Below are positions 45,206 through 56,506 of a DNA stretch of 64,000 bases, piece by piece. Under the pieces are notes generated by a model that was given only the letters and a program-made list of their open reading frames with translations, was not told the origin of the DNA and did no database searches. The number at the start of each line of letters is the position of its first letter. Position 1 is the first letter of the stretch. The stretch spans positions 964,001 through 1,028,000 of the forward strand of contig NZ_CP024869.1 of NCBI RefSeq assembly GCF_003052165.1, in the 5' to 3' direction. Source of the DNA: Dietzia sp. JS16-p6b. GTDB lineage: Bacteria > Actinomycetota > Actinomycetes > Mycobacteriales > Mycobacteriaceae. Position numbers and translations under genes: made by a program.

Positions 45206-46929
45206 TCGACCGTCGCACGGACGACGCGTCGGCGTCCTCCGGCGACGAGCGCGACACCAGGGACGTGGCCGACTCGTCGCCGACGCTCAGAGAGCGACTC
45301 CGGGACCTGGATCTCACGGTCCTGGGGATGCGGATCGCCCGGATGTGGCGGCGTTCCCTCCAGCTCAGGGTGGTCACCTCCACCCTGGCGCTCTCCATGG
45401 GGGTGATCCTCACGATCGCGTTCATGCTGCAGAGCCAGATGGCCGCCCAGTTGCTCTCCACCAAGCTGGACGCCGCGGTCGAGCAGACGGGCAGGCTACG
45501 GGTCACCGTCGAGGCGCAGATCGCCGCGACCGACGAGGGGACGAGCGAGCAGTCCCGTCTCGACCAGGCGCGAAGCGCCCTGGGGGAACGGGGAATCGCC
45601 GCGGAGGGTGAATCCGTCCACGCGGGGACCTTCGAGCCGATCCTGGTGGTCCCCGACCAGACCGGCCGCGGGCAGGTCGTCAGCCCGGCCGACGCGCGGG
45701 TGCCGGCGGATCTCCAGGCGCTGGTGCAGCGGGGACTCGTGGCGCAGAAGATCGAGCCGGTCGTGTTCCGCGACGAGGAGACCTCGGCGCTCATCATCGG
45801 CACCCCCACGGACTCCTCGATCCCCGGTCTCGAGCTCTACCTGGTCTACCCGCTCATCGCCGAGGAACAGACCCTCGGGATCATGCGCGGGATCGTCGCG
45901 ACCGCGGGCCTGGCGATCATCGTGCTCAGTGCGGCGATCGCGTGGATGGTCGCCCGACAGGTGGTGCTTCCGGTCCGCCAGGCGGCGTCGATCGCGCAGC
46001 GGTTCGCCAACGGCCACCTCAAGGAACGGATGGTGATCCGGGGAGAGGACGATGTCGCCCGACTGGCCATGGCGTTCAACGACATGGCGCAGAGCCTGTC
46101 CGATCAGATCACTCAGTTGGAGGAGTTCGGGGACCTGCAGAAGCGGTTCACCTCGGACGTCTCCCACGAGCTGCGTACTCCGCTGACCACGGTCAGGATG
46201 GCTGCCGACATCATCTCCGATTCGGCCGGGGACCTGGATCCCCCGACCAAGCGCGCGGTGGAGCTGCTGGAGTCCGAGCTCGACCGTTTCGAGAGCCTGC
46301 TCACCGACCTCCTCGAGGTCTCCCGCCACGACGCCGGTATGGCGGAACTGTCGGTGGCATCGTTGGACGTCCGGGGGGCGGTCGAGGACGCGGTGTCCAC
46401 CGTGTCGCACATCGCGGAGTCCGCGGGAGTGCAGGTGGAGCTGGACATGCCGTCCGAACCGGTGATGGCCGAGGTGGACTCCCGACGGGTCGAGCGCATC
46501 CTGCGCAACCTCATCGCCAACGCCCTCGACCACTCGGAGTCCAAGCCGGTGCGGGTGACCCTCCGGGGGTCGGAGGCGGCCCTCGCGGTCTCGGTCCGCG
46601 ACCACGGGGTGGGGCTCAAGCCCGGCGAGGAGTCGCTGGTGTTCAACCGCTTCTGGCGCGCCGATCCGTCACGGGTCCGTCGGTCGGGCGGGACCGGGCT
46701 CGGTCTGGCGATCGCGCTCGAGGACGCCAAGCTCCACGGCGGTCGTCTGGACTGCTGGGGGAGCCCGGGCGAGGGGTCGTGCTTCCGCCTGACCATTCCC
46801 CGTCGGCACGGCGGCACCCTCACCTCGAGCCCGCTGCCGCTGACGCCGGAGGACGAGGCGCGGCTGGTGCGGACCGGGTCCCCGACGCCCCTGGCGCGTG
46901 TCCCCGGTTCCGAGGAGGTCCGTTCGTGA
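45202..46929 (+). CDS. mtrB: Sensor histidine kinase MtrB
   Basis: 575 residues. Membrane helices at about 56-76 and 229-250 enclose an extracellular sensor of some 150 residues. Then come a HAMP domain (about 251-305), the dimerisation and phospho-acceptor helix with His322 (SDVSHELRTPLTT), and the HATPase domain with NLIANALDHSE, DHGVGL and GGTGLGLAIALEDA. It phosphorylates MtrA. GTG 45202 overlaps the mtrA stop; the frame open to 45061 is a shadow. The stop overlaps the lpqB start by 4 bp. Confidence 0.95.
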   Translation: MIDRRTDDASASSGDERDTRDVADSSPTLRERLRDLDLTVLGMRIARMWRRSLQLRVVTSTLALSMGVILTIAFMLQSQMAAQLLSTKLDAAVEQTGRLRVTVEAQIAATDEGTSEQSRLDQARSALGERGIAAEGESVHAGTFEPILVVPDQTGRGQVVSPADARVPADLQALVQRGLVAQKIEPVVFRDEETSALIIGTPTDSSIPGLELYLVYPLIAEEQTLGIMRGIVATAGLAIIVLSAAIAWMVARQVVLPVRQAASIAQRFANGHLKERMVIRGEDDVARLAMAFNDMAQSLSDQITQLEEFGDLQKRFTSDVSHELRTPLTTVRMAADIISDSAGDLDPPTKRAVELLESELDRFESLLTDLLEVSRHDAGMAELSVASLDVRGAVEDAVSTVSHIAESAGVQVELDMPSEPVMAEVDSRRVERILRNLIANALDHSESKPVRVTLRGSEAALAVSVRDHGVGLKPGEESLVFNRFWRADPSRVRRSGGTGLGLAIALEDAKLHGGRLDCWGSPGEGSCFRLTIPRRHGGTLTSSPLPLTPEDEARLVRTGSPTPLARVPGSEEVRS

Positions 46930-48665
46930 GCCGCAGCCGGGCCCTCCTCGTCGCGATCGCGGCGATCTGCGCCACCGTGCTGGCCGCGACCGGCTGCGCG
47001 ACCCTGCCCTCGTCGTCATCCCCCCAGGTCATCGACACCTTCTCTCCGTCCGGTGCCGGGCTGGCCGTCCCCACCCCGGTTCCCGACCAGGAACCGGACC
47101 TCCTGGTCCGCGACTTCCTCAAGGCCGCGGCGATCGCGGACCAGCGCCACGCCGCGGCCCGGCAGTTCCTCACCCCGGAGGCGGCGGACACCTGGGACGA
47201 TTCGGCGGAGACCACCATCGTCCTGCGGGCAGATCTCAGCGCCGAGGGCGGCCGCGGCGCCGACCGGGCGGAGTACACCCTGCGAGCCGAGAAGGTCGGG
47301 TCGCTCGACCCCGGTGGCATCTTCAGGGAGGACGTCGGGCAACTCGAGGTGACGATCGGCCTGGCCCGGCAGGACGGCCAGTGGCGGATCGACCGGCTTC
47401 CCCCGGGTGTCGTGATCGAGCGGACCGAGTTCGTCTCCACCTACGCCCAGCGCGACCTGTTCTTCCTCTCCGGATCCGGTGACTCGCTGGTACCGGACAC
47501 GCGGTGGACCGCCGCGGACCGGACCGATCTGGAGTTCTCGCTGGTCAACCTGCTCGCCACCGGGCCCCGACCGGGCCTCGAGTCCGCCGTCCTGTCCCGG
47601 ATCCCGGCATCGGTCTCGGTTCGCCCCGACGATTCCGCCGATGGGCGGCAGGGAGCCGGGACCGCCATCGACTTCACGGGCCTGCCGGTGCTGAGCAGCC
47701 AGGCCACCACGCAGTTCGCCGCGCAGGTCGTGTGGACCCTGGCCCGCGCGGACGTTCCCGGGCCGTACCGGCTCGAACGCGACGGCGCGCCGCTCGACGA
47801 ACGCTTCGTCGACGGGTGGACGACGGAGGACGTCCGGACGTTCGACCCGTATCCGCCGGTCGAACCGATGCGCTACGCGCTGACCGCCGCCGACGGCCTG
47901 GTGAGATTGGACGCCTCCGGCGCCAGACCGGCGGGCGGCCCGTGGTCGCAGGTCCGCGGGGGACGGAATGCGACCCTGTCGCACGACGGGGAAGCGCTGG
48001 CGGTCATCGCCGGCGAGGACCCCGCGGCGCCCCAGCGGTTGCTCATCGGCGCGGTCGACGGCGAGCCCGACGAAGCCCTTGTCGCCCGGACCCTCACCGG
48101 GCCGACCTTCCACCCCGTGGACGGGCGCGCCTGGGTGATGGTCGACGACACGAGGCTGGTGCGGGTGGGCATCGGGGTGCAGGCCCCGTCCGTCCAGGAG
48201 ATGGACGGCGCCCCGCTCCGCGCCCTGGGCTCCCGGTTCACCGGTCTGAGGATCGATCCGTCCGGGGCGCAGCTGGCGGTGGTGGTCGACGGCAAGGTGT
48301 TCATCGGCGCCCTCTCCGCGGAGACCGGGCAGCCGCTCGCCGGGACGTTCCGGCAGATCGGCAGGGCGTTGGGGGAGACGGCCGCCGTCGTGGCGTGGCG
48401 GGACCGCTCGACGGTCGTGATCGGTCAGAACACCACTGAGGTACCCGTCACCACGATCACCGTCGACGGCGCGATGACCACGCCGCTGTCCCAGCGCAAC
48501 ATCGCCGGACCCGTCACGGCGGTCGCCGCCGCGGGCCGCGAGGTGTACGTGGTGGACCAGAGGTCCCTGCTGAGGCTCGACACGGTGGCCGAGACCGGGG
48601 ACCGCTACTGGCGGGAGATCAACGGACTGGCCGCCATCCGGGCGGACCCGGTCGTCGCGGGCTGA
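46926..48665 (+). CDS. lpqB: LpqB lipoprotein, MtrAB accessory protein
   Basis: 579 residues. The signal peptide ends in LAATGC with lipidated Cys24; Thr-Gly before the Cys makes the lipobox slightly unusual. A GerMN-like domain occupies about 170-290 and a C-terminal beta-propeller-like region about 320-570. In mycobacteria LpqB binds the extracellular part of MtrB and tunes MtrA phosphorylation. GTG 46926 overlaps the mtrB stop (GTGA), placing it in the same operon. Confidence 0.93.
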   Translation: MSRSRALLVAIAAICATVLAATGCATLPSSSSPQVIDTFSPSGAGLAVPTPVPDQEPDLLVRDFLKAAAIADQRHAAARQFLTPEAADTWDDSAETTIVLRADLSAEGGRGADRAEYTLRAEKVGSLDPGGIFREDVGQLEVTIGLARQDGQWRIDRLPPGVVIERTEFVSTYAQRDLFFLSGSGDSLVPDTRWTAADRTDLEFSLVNLLATGPRPGLESAVLSRIPASVSVRPDDSADGRQGAGTAIDFTGLPVLSSQATTQFAAQVVWTLARADVPGPYRLERDGAPLDERFVDGWTTEDVRTFDPYPPVEPMRYALTAADGLVRLDASGARPAGGPWSQVRGGRNATLSHDGEALAVIAGEDPAAPQRLLIGAVDGEPDEALVARTLTGPTFHPVDGRAWVMVDDTRLVRVGIGVQAPSVQEMDGAPLRALGSRFTGLRIDPSGAQLAVVVDGKVFIGALSAETGQPLAGTFRQIGRALGETAAVVAWRDRSTVVIGQNTTEVPVTTITVDGAMTTPLSQRNIAGPVTAVAAAGREVYVVDQRSLLRLDTVAETGDRYWREINGLAAIRADPVVAG

Positions 48666-48668
48666 CGA

Positions 48669-49436
48669 GTGCCGGCGGGGGCCGACGGGAGACGCGGGCG
48701 CCCACCGGGCCCCGGGTGGTCCGCGGCGCTGGCGGATCTCGTGGTCCCGCTGGAGTGCGCGGGGTGCGGGCGCGCGCGGCAGCGATGGTGTCCGCAGTGC
48801 GCCCTGAGTCTCGGCGGGAGCCCGCTGCACGTGCGCACACGCGCGGATCTCTCGGTGCCCGTGTGGGCGCTCGCACGGCACGTCGGACCCGCCGCCCGGG
48901 CCGTGTCGGCGTACAAGGACCGGGGCCGTCCGGACCTGGCCGCCCCCATAGGTGCGGCGCTCGCGGCCGGGATCGACGCGCTGAGGGCTGAGGGCGAGAT
49001 CCCGGAGGCGTCGGAACGTCCGACGGTGTTCGTGCCCGCGCCGGCCTCAGGCCGGGCGCGCCGTCGACGCGGGTTCGACCACGTCCGGGGGCTCGTGGAC
49101 GCCCTCGCGGCCGAGCTGGCGGGGTCGGTCCCGCGTGGACCCGTGGCCGTGGCCCCGCTGCTCGAGATCCGGGGCAGGGTCCGCGACGCCGCCGGATTGG
49201 ACGCGCGGGCGAGGTCCGGCAACCTCTCGGGCCGGATCAGGAGACGATCGCCGGACACCTTGATCCGGGCCACGCCAGGGGCGCCGTCGACGGTCGCCGA
49301 GGTGCTCAGGACGCCGGCGACCGTCCTCGTGGTGGATGACGTCGTCACCACGGGGGCCACGGCCGCCGCGTGCGTCGGTGCGCTGGGCGAGGGCGGTCTG
49401 CGCGTCGACGGCGTCATCGCGGTCACCGCCGCCTGA
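48669..49436 (+). CDS. ComF-family phosphoribosyltransferase-like protein
   Basis: 255 residues. An N-terminal zinc ribbon with Cys30, Cys33, Cys41 and Cys44 is followed by a type I PRTase fold: VFVPAPASGRARRRRGFDHV, then the PRPP loop VLVVDDVVTTGATAAA. The family includes the DNA-uptake protein ComF, but in actinobacteria without clear competence its substrate is unknown. The GTG start is 3 bp after lpqB, so it is likely to be at the end of the mtrAB-lpqB message. It corresponds to Rv3242c. Confidence 0.85.
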   Translation: MPAGADGRRGRPPGPGWSAALADLVVPLECAGCGRARQRWCPQCALSLGGSPLHVRTRADLSVPVWALARHVGPAARAVSAYKDRGRPDLAAPIGAALAAGIDALRAEGEIPEASERPTVFVPAPASGRARRRRGFDHVRGLVDALAAELAGSVPRGPVAVAPLLEIRGRVRDAAGLDARARSGNLSGRIRRRSPDTLIRATPGAPSTVAEVLRTPATVLVVDDVVTTGATAAACVGALGEGGLRVDGVIAVTAA

Positions 49437-49669
49437 GGGCGAGGGTGACTTCCGGACGACTTGAGCCTACTGCGGTCCGGTGCACAGGCGACCGGGTATC
49501 GTAGGTCGCGGACGGGGTTCACCAGCGCGTTCACGAGAATTCAGCCGATGGTGTCCCACGTCCGGAGAGTGTCCACTCAGCCATGTGGGTTGGCCCCTCG
49601 ACCGGGGTCCCGGGCGGTAACCGGGCCGGTCTCCGGGGCCCGCCGCAGGCCCGATGAGGAGGAGCTTCG

Positions 49670-50353
49670 ATGGCGAAGACCCCCGCAGTCCTGCTCGACC
49701 CCGCCACCTTCGACGGTCCGTCGACCGACGACCCCGGTGCCCCTGAAGCGCAGGTGACCATCAAGGGCCGGAACGTCGAGGTCCCCGACCACTTCGCGAC
49801 CCGGATCCACACCAAGCTCGCGAAGATCGAGAAGATCTCGCCGGCGATCACCCGGTTCGACGTGGTGCTGTTGCACGAGAAGAATCCACGACTGGCCAAG
49901 GCCAGCCAGCGGATCGAGATCACCCTCAAGGGCAAGCCGGGCGTCGCCCGCGCGGAGGCCGCCGAGGACACCTTCTACGCCGCTCTGGAATCGGCGGTGG
50001 CCAAGCTCGAGCGGCAGATGCGCAAGGCCCGCACCCGGCGGAAGATCAGCCACTCCGGTCACCGTCGGCCGCAGTCCGTCGCCGAGGCCACCGCTGAGCT
50101 CGCGCCCGAGGCCGCACCGGCGGACGTGTTGGATGAGTACGCCGACGGGCACGACGATCAGCTCCCCGGCCAGATCGTGCGCCGCAAGGAGCACGACGGG
50201 ACCCCGATGTCGGTCGACGACGCGCTCGAGAAGATGGAGCTCGTGGGACACGACTTCTACCTCTTCCGCGATGCCGAGTCCGGGCGCGCCACCGTCGTCT
50301 ACCGGCGGCACGCGTTCGACTACGGGCTGATCACGCTGAGCGACGAGGCCTGA
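49670..50353 (+). CDS. hpf: Long-form ribosome hibernation promoting factor
   Basis: 227 residues. The N-terminal S30AE domain (about 26-125, VTIKGRNVEVPDHFATRIHTKLAKIEK) binds in the 30S decoding channel. The C-terminal domain (about 168-225, QIVRRKEHDGTPMSVDDALEKMELVGHDFYLFRDAESG) mediates 100S dimer formation or 70S stabilisation. ATG 49670 is preceded by GAGGAGGAG. The 233-bp upstream gap is long for this window and probably holds its own stress-responsive promoter; I could not choose one. In mycobacteria this gene (Rv3241c) also lies before secA1. Confidence 0.94.
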   Translation: MAKTPAVLLDPATFDGPSTDDPGAPEAQVTIKGRNVEVPDHFATRIHTKLAKIEKISPAITRFDVVLLHEKNPRLAKASQRIEITLKGKPGVARAEAAEDTFYAALESAVAKLERQMRKARTRRKISHSGHRRPQSVAEATAELAPEAAPADVLDEYADGHDDQLPGQIVRRKEHDGTPMSVDDALEKMELVGHDFYLFRDAESGRATVVYRRHAFDYGLITLSDEA

Positions 50354-50366
50354 CGGTCACGGCTCG

Positions 50367-50416
50367 CACGCCCCGGGGGCGGTCCGGTCCGAATGGACCG
50401 GGCCGCCCGCGGCGTG
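50367..50416 (+). terminator. Terminator hairpin of hpf
   Basis: A 14-bp stem with one G-T pair (50377-50390 and 50395-50408) around the tetraloop GAAT, with an outer 6-bp CACGCC/GGCGTG extension. It lies just after the hpf stop and before the secA promoter region. Confidence 0.75.
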
Positions 50417-50436
50417 TATCCGGGGCCCAGAGCACC

Positions 50437-50442
50437 TAGGAT
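50437..50442 (+). promoter_or_regulatory. Candidate -10 element of secA
   Basis: TAGGAT, 75 bp before the chosen secA start GTG 50518, just after the hpf terminator. Confidence 0.4.
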
Positions 50443-50517
50443 GGACCGAGGGCCCGCGTGGACCCCGCGCAGGTAGCCAGAATTCCGATCACCCCGACCA
50501 CGAGGACGTTCGAGACT

Positions 50518-53295
<2,778 letters not shown>

Positions 53296-53301
53296 CGGCC
53301 C

Positions 53302-53844
53302 CTAGACCAACCGGAGGGCCGTGCAGGTCGCCCCGGTATCGGTGACCCGGATGCGGGCCGCGACGGCGAACAGTCTCGGCCCGCGGGCGTACGTGGCGCA
53401 GACCTCGTAGTCCCGGCCGCCGCCGCCCGGGGACCCGGGGGCACCCTCGGAGTCCGCCGCTCCCGGATCGGCGGGGTGGATGTGGAGGCGGTGGATCCGC
53501 GCCACACCGAGGGCGCGGCCGGGGACGCCACCGCGGGCGACCGTCCCGAGCATCTCGATCAGGTGGGGCGGGAACGCGCCCCGGGTGTTGCGTGGTGCCC
53601 GCTTTCGGTCGACCACCTCGAGGGCCATGATCACCAGCGCGTGAGCTGCCCGCCGCGCCGGCACCGGTACCGCGTCCTCTGGGTCCGGCACCGGGACCGC
53701 CACCGCGATCATGTCGGCGACCGGGCCGCTCGCCCGGTCGTGCGGACGGACGTCGGGGCCGGGCTCCGTCGACAGCAGCGGCCTGACCCGGCATTCGTCC
53801 TGCGCGCTCTCCCGGGGGGTCGATGACACTGGTGTCGGGGCCAT
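53302..53844 (-). CDS. Rv3235-like family protein
   Basis: 180 residues. The first 70 are Pro/Asp/Arg-rich and probably disordered. From about 75 there is a compact domain (AAHALVIMALEVVDRKRAPRN, then ARIHRLHIHP, DYEVCATYARGPRLFAVAARI and TCTALRLV) like the actinobacterial family around Rv3235 that follows secA1. Its function is unknown. ATG 53844 has AGGAG about 6 bases upstream; GTG 53850 is possible but too near that site. It converges with secA, 6 bp apart. Confidence 0.65.
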   Translation of the reverse strand: MAPTPVSSTPRESAQDECRVRPLLSTEPGPDVRPHDRASGPVADMIAVAVPVPDPEDAVPVPARRAAHALVIMALEVVDRKRAPRNTRGAFPPHLIEMLGTVARGGVPGRALGVARIHRLHIHPADPGAADSEGAPGSPGGGGRDYEVCATYARGPRLFAVAARIRVTDTGATCTALRLV

Positions 53845-53963
53845 GTGCACTCCTGCTCTCTCCGACGAGAACCGGGCCGGTCTCGCATCCCTCTATGTGG
53901 TGTGACGCGCGGGGCGAACCGGGCGGTTCCGGCTCCACCTCTGCACCGTCGACGGGCGTTGCC

Positions 53964-53969
53964 TAGGCT
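53964..53969 (+). promoter_or_regulatory. Leaderless-type -10 element of the HAD-like gene
   Basis: TAGGCT, 6 bp before the ATG at 53976, with no ribosome-binding site. Confidence 0.6.
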
Positions 53970-53975
53970 GGTCCC

Positions 53976-54386
53976 ATGCGAGGACTGATTGTCGACTACT
54001 TCGGGGTGCTGGACGGCACGGAAGAGGACCGCGAGAGCTGGCGGGAGATCTTCATCGGTGCACGTGCCAACGACGTACGCCTGGCGGTCCTCAGCAACGA
54101 ACCCGAGGGCCCGGGTGCCGACCGGGTGCGTGAGGACGCCCGCGCCTACGGGATCGATCACGTGGTGCTCAGCGGGCTGACCGGGGTGGAGAAACCCGAT
54201 CCCGAGGCGTTCCTCGAGGCGGCGAGACGCCTCGAGCTGGAGCCGCGCGAGTGCGTGATGGTCGACGACGCGATCGAGAACGTCCTGGGCGCGGTGCAGA
54301 CGGGCATGATCGGGGTGTTCTACCAGGTCTTCGACCGCGCGGCCGTGGAGATCCGCGGGCTGCTCGGACTCGACGAGGCGGTCTGA
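53976..54386 (+). CDS. Small HAD-superfamily protein
   Basis: 136 residues. Motif I is DYFGVL (Asp7), motif II LSNE, motif III lysine EKPDP and motif IV VMVDDAIENV. The second aspartate of the usual DxDGT motif is Phe9, so the general acid/base is missing. There is little room for a cap domain. Phosphatase activity is therefore doubtful; a binding or regulatory role is possible. It is 3 bp upstream of a wax-ester synthase homologue and probably shares its leaderless message. Confidence 0.75.
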   Translation: MRGLIVDYFGVLDGTEEDRESWREIFIGARANDVRLAVLSNEPEGPGADRVREDARAYGIDHVVLSGLTGVEKPDPEAFLEAARRLELEPRECVMVDDAIENVLGAVQTGMIGVFYQVFDRAAVEIRGLLGLDEAV

Positions 54387-54389
54387 CCG

Positions 54390-55805
54390 GTGGCGGCCAG
54401 GCTGGCGACGGCGGACGCGGATCTGCTCCTCGGGGACGCCACCCGATCACGGAGTCGGCACTCCTGCTCCCTGGCGCTCGTCTCCCGGGACGATCCCTGG
54501 GACATCGACCGGGTGATGGAATTCGTCGACGCCCGACTGGCCGACGCACCCCGGTTCCGGCAGCGCATCCGGTACGTCCCGTTCGGGCTGGCCCGGGCGG
54601 TCTGGGTCGACGATCCGGACTTCGACCTGAGCTTCCACGTGCGGCGGTCCGCCCTGCCGGCTCCCGGCGGGGTGCGGCAGCTCGCCGATCTGGTGGCCCG
54701 GCTGGTCGACCGTCCGCTCGAACCCGGCCGGCCGCTGTGGGAGCTCTACCTCATCGAGGGTCTCGGCGACGGGCGGCTGGCGGTGCTCACCAAGACCCAC
54801 CACGTCCTGCTCGGCGGCCCCAACGCCGTGGACCTCGCACAGGTCCTCATGACCGACGAGAAGGCGTCTGCTGACGTGCACGAGGTGGCCACCTGGACCC
54901 CCGTCCCGTCACCGGGCGACGGGGTCCTCGTGCTGGACGCCTTGATCACCATCGCCACGGACCCCCTGGAGCTGGTCCGACGCTCGGCCCGTCTGGTGAA
55001 CGCGGTGGAGAGGGCGAGCCGGGGTCTGGTCGGCGCGGCGAGTCTCACCGTCCTGCGCCCGCCCGGGGGACTGGCGGAGATGTTCCGGACCTCCCGACCC
55101 CGCGGCAGCAGGGTCGGGCTGGCGTCGTTCCCCCTGGACCGGGCACGCGCGATCGCGAGGGACCACGGCTGCAAGGTCAACGACGTGGTCCTGGCAGTCC
55201 TCTGTGGGGCGCTGCGGTCGTGGATCCTGTCCTGCGGTCACCCCCTCTCGACTGCCGACACCCTCCGCGCGATCGTCCCGATGGCCGTGTCCTCGGAGTC
55301 AGGCACGGCCGAGGGTTCCGATGGTCCCGAGGCCTCCGCGGAGGCGACCTCGGCGGAGATCGCCTCCGCGCTCATCGGGATGCCGGTGGGGGAGCCCAAC
55401 CCCAGGATGCGGCTCGCGCAGATCTCCAGGGAGACGGCCACCCAGCGGCATCCCAGACAGGCGGTGGGTGCCAAGTCGTTGGCCCGACTCTCGGGTTTCG
55501 CCCCGCCCACCCTGCACGCGCTGGGTTCCCGCGCCGCGATCATGTTGCCGTCGGACAGCTATGACCTGGTCGTCACCAATGCGCCCGGTCCGCAGCACAA
55601 GATGTTCTGGGGTGACGGTGAGCTCGCTGAGGTCTATCCCGTGCCGGCGCTGCTCGACGGTCAGGCGCTGGCCGTGTCCATGAGCAGTTACTCGGGGGTG
55701 GTCTACTGCGGGTTCACCGCGGACCGTCAGGCGGTGCCGGACGTGGAGGAGATCGGGGAGCTCATCTCCTCGGCGCTGGACGAGCTCACCGGCACCTCCC
55801 GCTGA
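54390..55805 (+). CDS. Wax ester synthase / diacylglycerol acyltransferase family protein with altered active site
   Basis: 471 residues with the WS/DGAT fold: N-terminal acyl-acceptor domain (PRFRQRIRYVPFG), linker, and C-terminal domain with VNDVVLAVLCGALR, VTNAPGPQ and YPVPALLDGQALAVSMSSYSG. The catalytic motif HHxxxDG reads HHVLLGG (137-143), so the aspartate is Gly142 while both histidines remain. Related enzymes make triacylglycerol or wax esters from acyl-CoA. The M. tuberculosis genes here are Rv3233c and Rv3234c (tgs3). Whether this one is active cannot be told. GTG 54390 is 3 bp after the HAD-like gene. Confidence 0.85.
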   Translation: MAARLATADADLLLGDATRSRSRHSCSLALVSRDDPWDIDRVMEFVDARLADAPRFRQRIRYVPFGLARAVWVDDPDFDLSFHVRRSALPAPGGVRQLADLVARLVDRPLEPGRPLWELYLIEGLGDGRLAVLTKTHHVLLGGPNAVDLAQVLMTDEKASADVHEVATWTPVPSPGDGVLVLDALITIATDPLELVRRSARLVNAVERASRGLVGAASLTVLRPPGGLAEMFRTSRPRGSRVGLASFPLDRARAIARDHGCKVNDVVLAVLCGALRSWILSCGHPLSTADTLRAIVPMAVSSESGTAEGSDGPEASAEATSAEIASALIGMPVGEPNPRMRLAQISRETATQRHPRQAVGAKSLARLSGFAPPTLHALGSRAAIMLPSDSYDLVVTNAPGPQHKMFWGDGELAEVYPVPALLDGQALAVSMSSYSGVVYCGFTADRQAVPDVEEIGELISSALDELTGTSR

Positions 55806-55836
55806 CCCGCACCGTCCACCCGAGGAAGGCACCATC

Positions 55837-56358
55837 ATGCGTCTGTTCATCCCCGCCACGCTCGCGATGCTGGAGACCCTGCTCGACAGCGGGGAGATGC
55901 CCGTCCGCAGCGGGACCGCCTTCGCGGCGACCCCCGCGCTCGTGGAATCCTACGCCGAGGGGGACACGGAGGAGATCGAGCACGTGGCGTACCTCGAGGC
56001 GGCCCGCGCCTCGCTGCGGCTGCTGGGTGGAGAGATCGACTCCGGTGCGGTACACGACACGCATCCCTACCGCCGGGTGGTGGTGAGCGTGGACGTCCCC
56101 GACGCCGACACCCAGCCGCGACCGGATCTGGACACCGCCGTGGTGCGCCTGTCCAGGGGGACCGTGGGGATGGAGGAGATCGCCGCCGTCCACGTGGACC
56201 TGGCGGGCGCCGCCGGCGCGGTCGAGGCCGCGGTCGAGGCCGTGGACCGCGCCGATCTGGGGGACGAGGACGCGGAGCTCACCGTGGGGGACGCCCTCGA
56301 CATCGATCTCGCCTGGTACGACGCGGGTGAACTGCCGTTCCTGCTTAATCTGCTCTGA
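55837..56358 (+). CDS. Conserved actinobacterial protein (Rv3231c-like)
   Basis: 173 residues, acidic and soluble, with no known catalytic motif. It begins MRLFIPATLAMLETLLDSGE and contains a conserved-looking HVAYLEAARASLRLL and YRRVVVSVDVPD, ending in a Leu-rich DLAWYDAGELPFLLNLL. I recall this pattern as a small family (DUF6912) next to the ferredoxin-type reductase gene in mycobacteria. The ATG is 31 bp after the DGAT homologue, behind GAGGAAGG. Its role is unknown. Confidence 0.72.
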   Translation: MRLFIPATLAMLETLLDSGEMPVRSGTAFAATPALVESYAEGDTEEIEHVAYLEAARASLRLLGGEIDSGAVHDTHPYRRVVVSVDVPDADTQPRPDLDTAVVRLSRGTVGMEEIAAVHVDLAGAAGAVEAAVEAVDRADLGDEDAELTVGDALDIDLAWYDAGELPFLLNLL

Positions 56359-56506
56359 GAAGGGATCGGGGAGCCCGGCCCCGTCCGGCGGGATCATGCC
56401 CGTGTGGTGCCCGCCAGGCGCTACCCTCCGCTACCGTAGGTTCTCATCTCCGGCACCGTCGGCCCGGTCCTCGGGTCGTGCGGTCCCCGGTCTCAAGGAG
56501 GCACCA

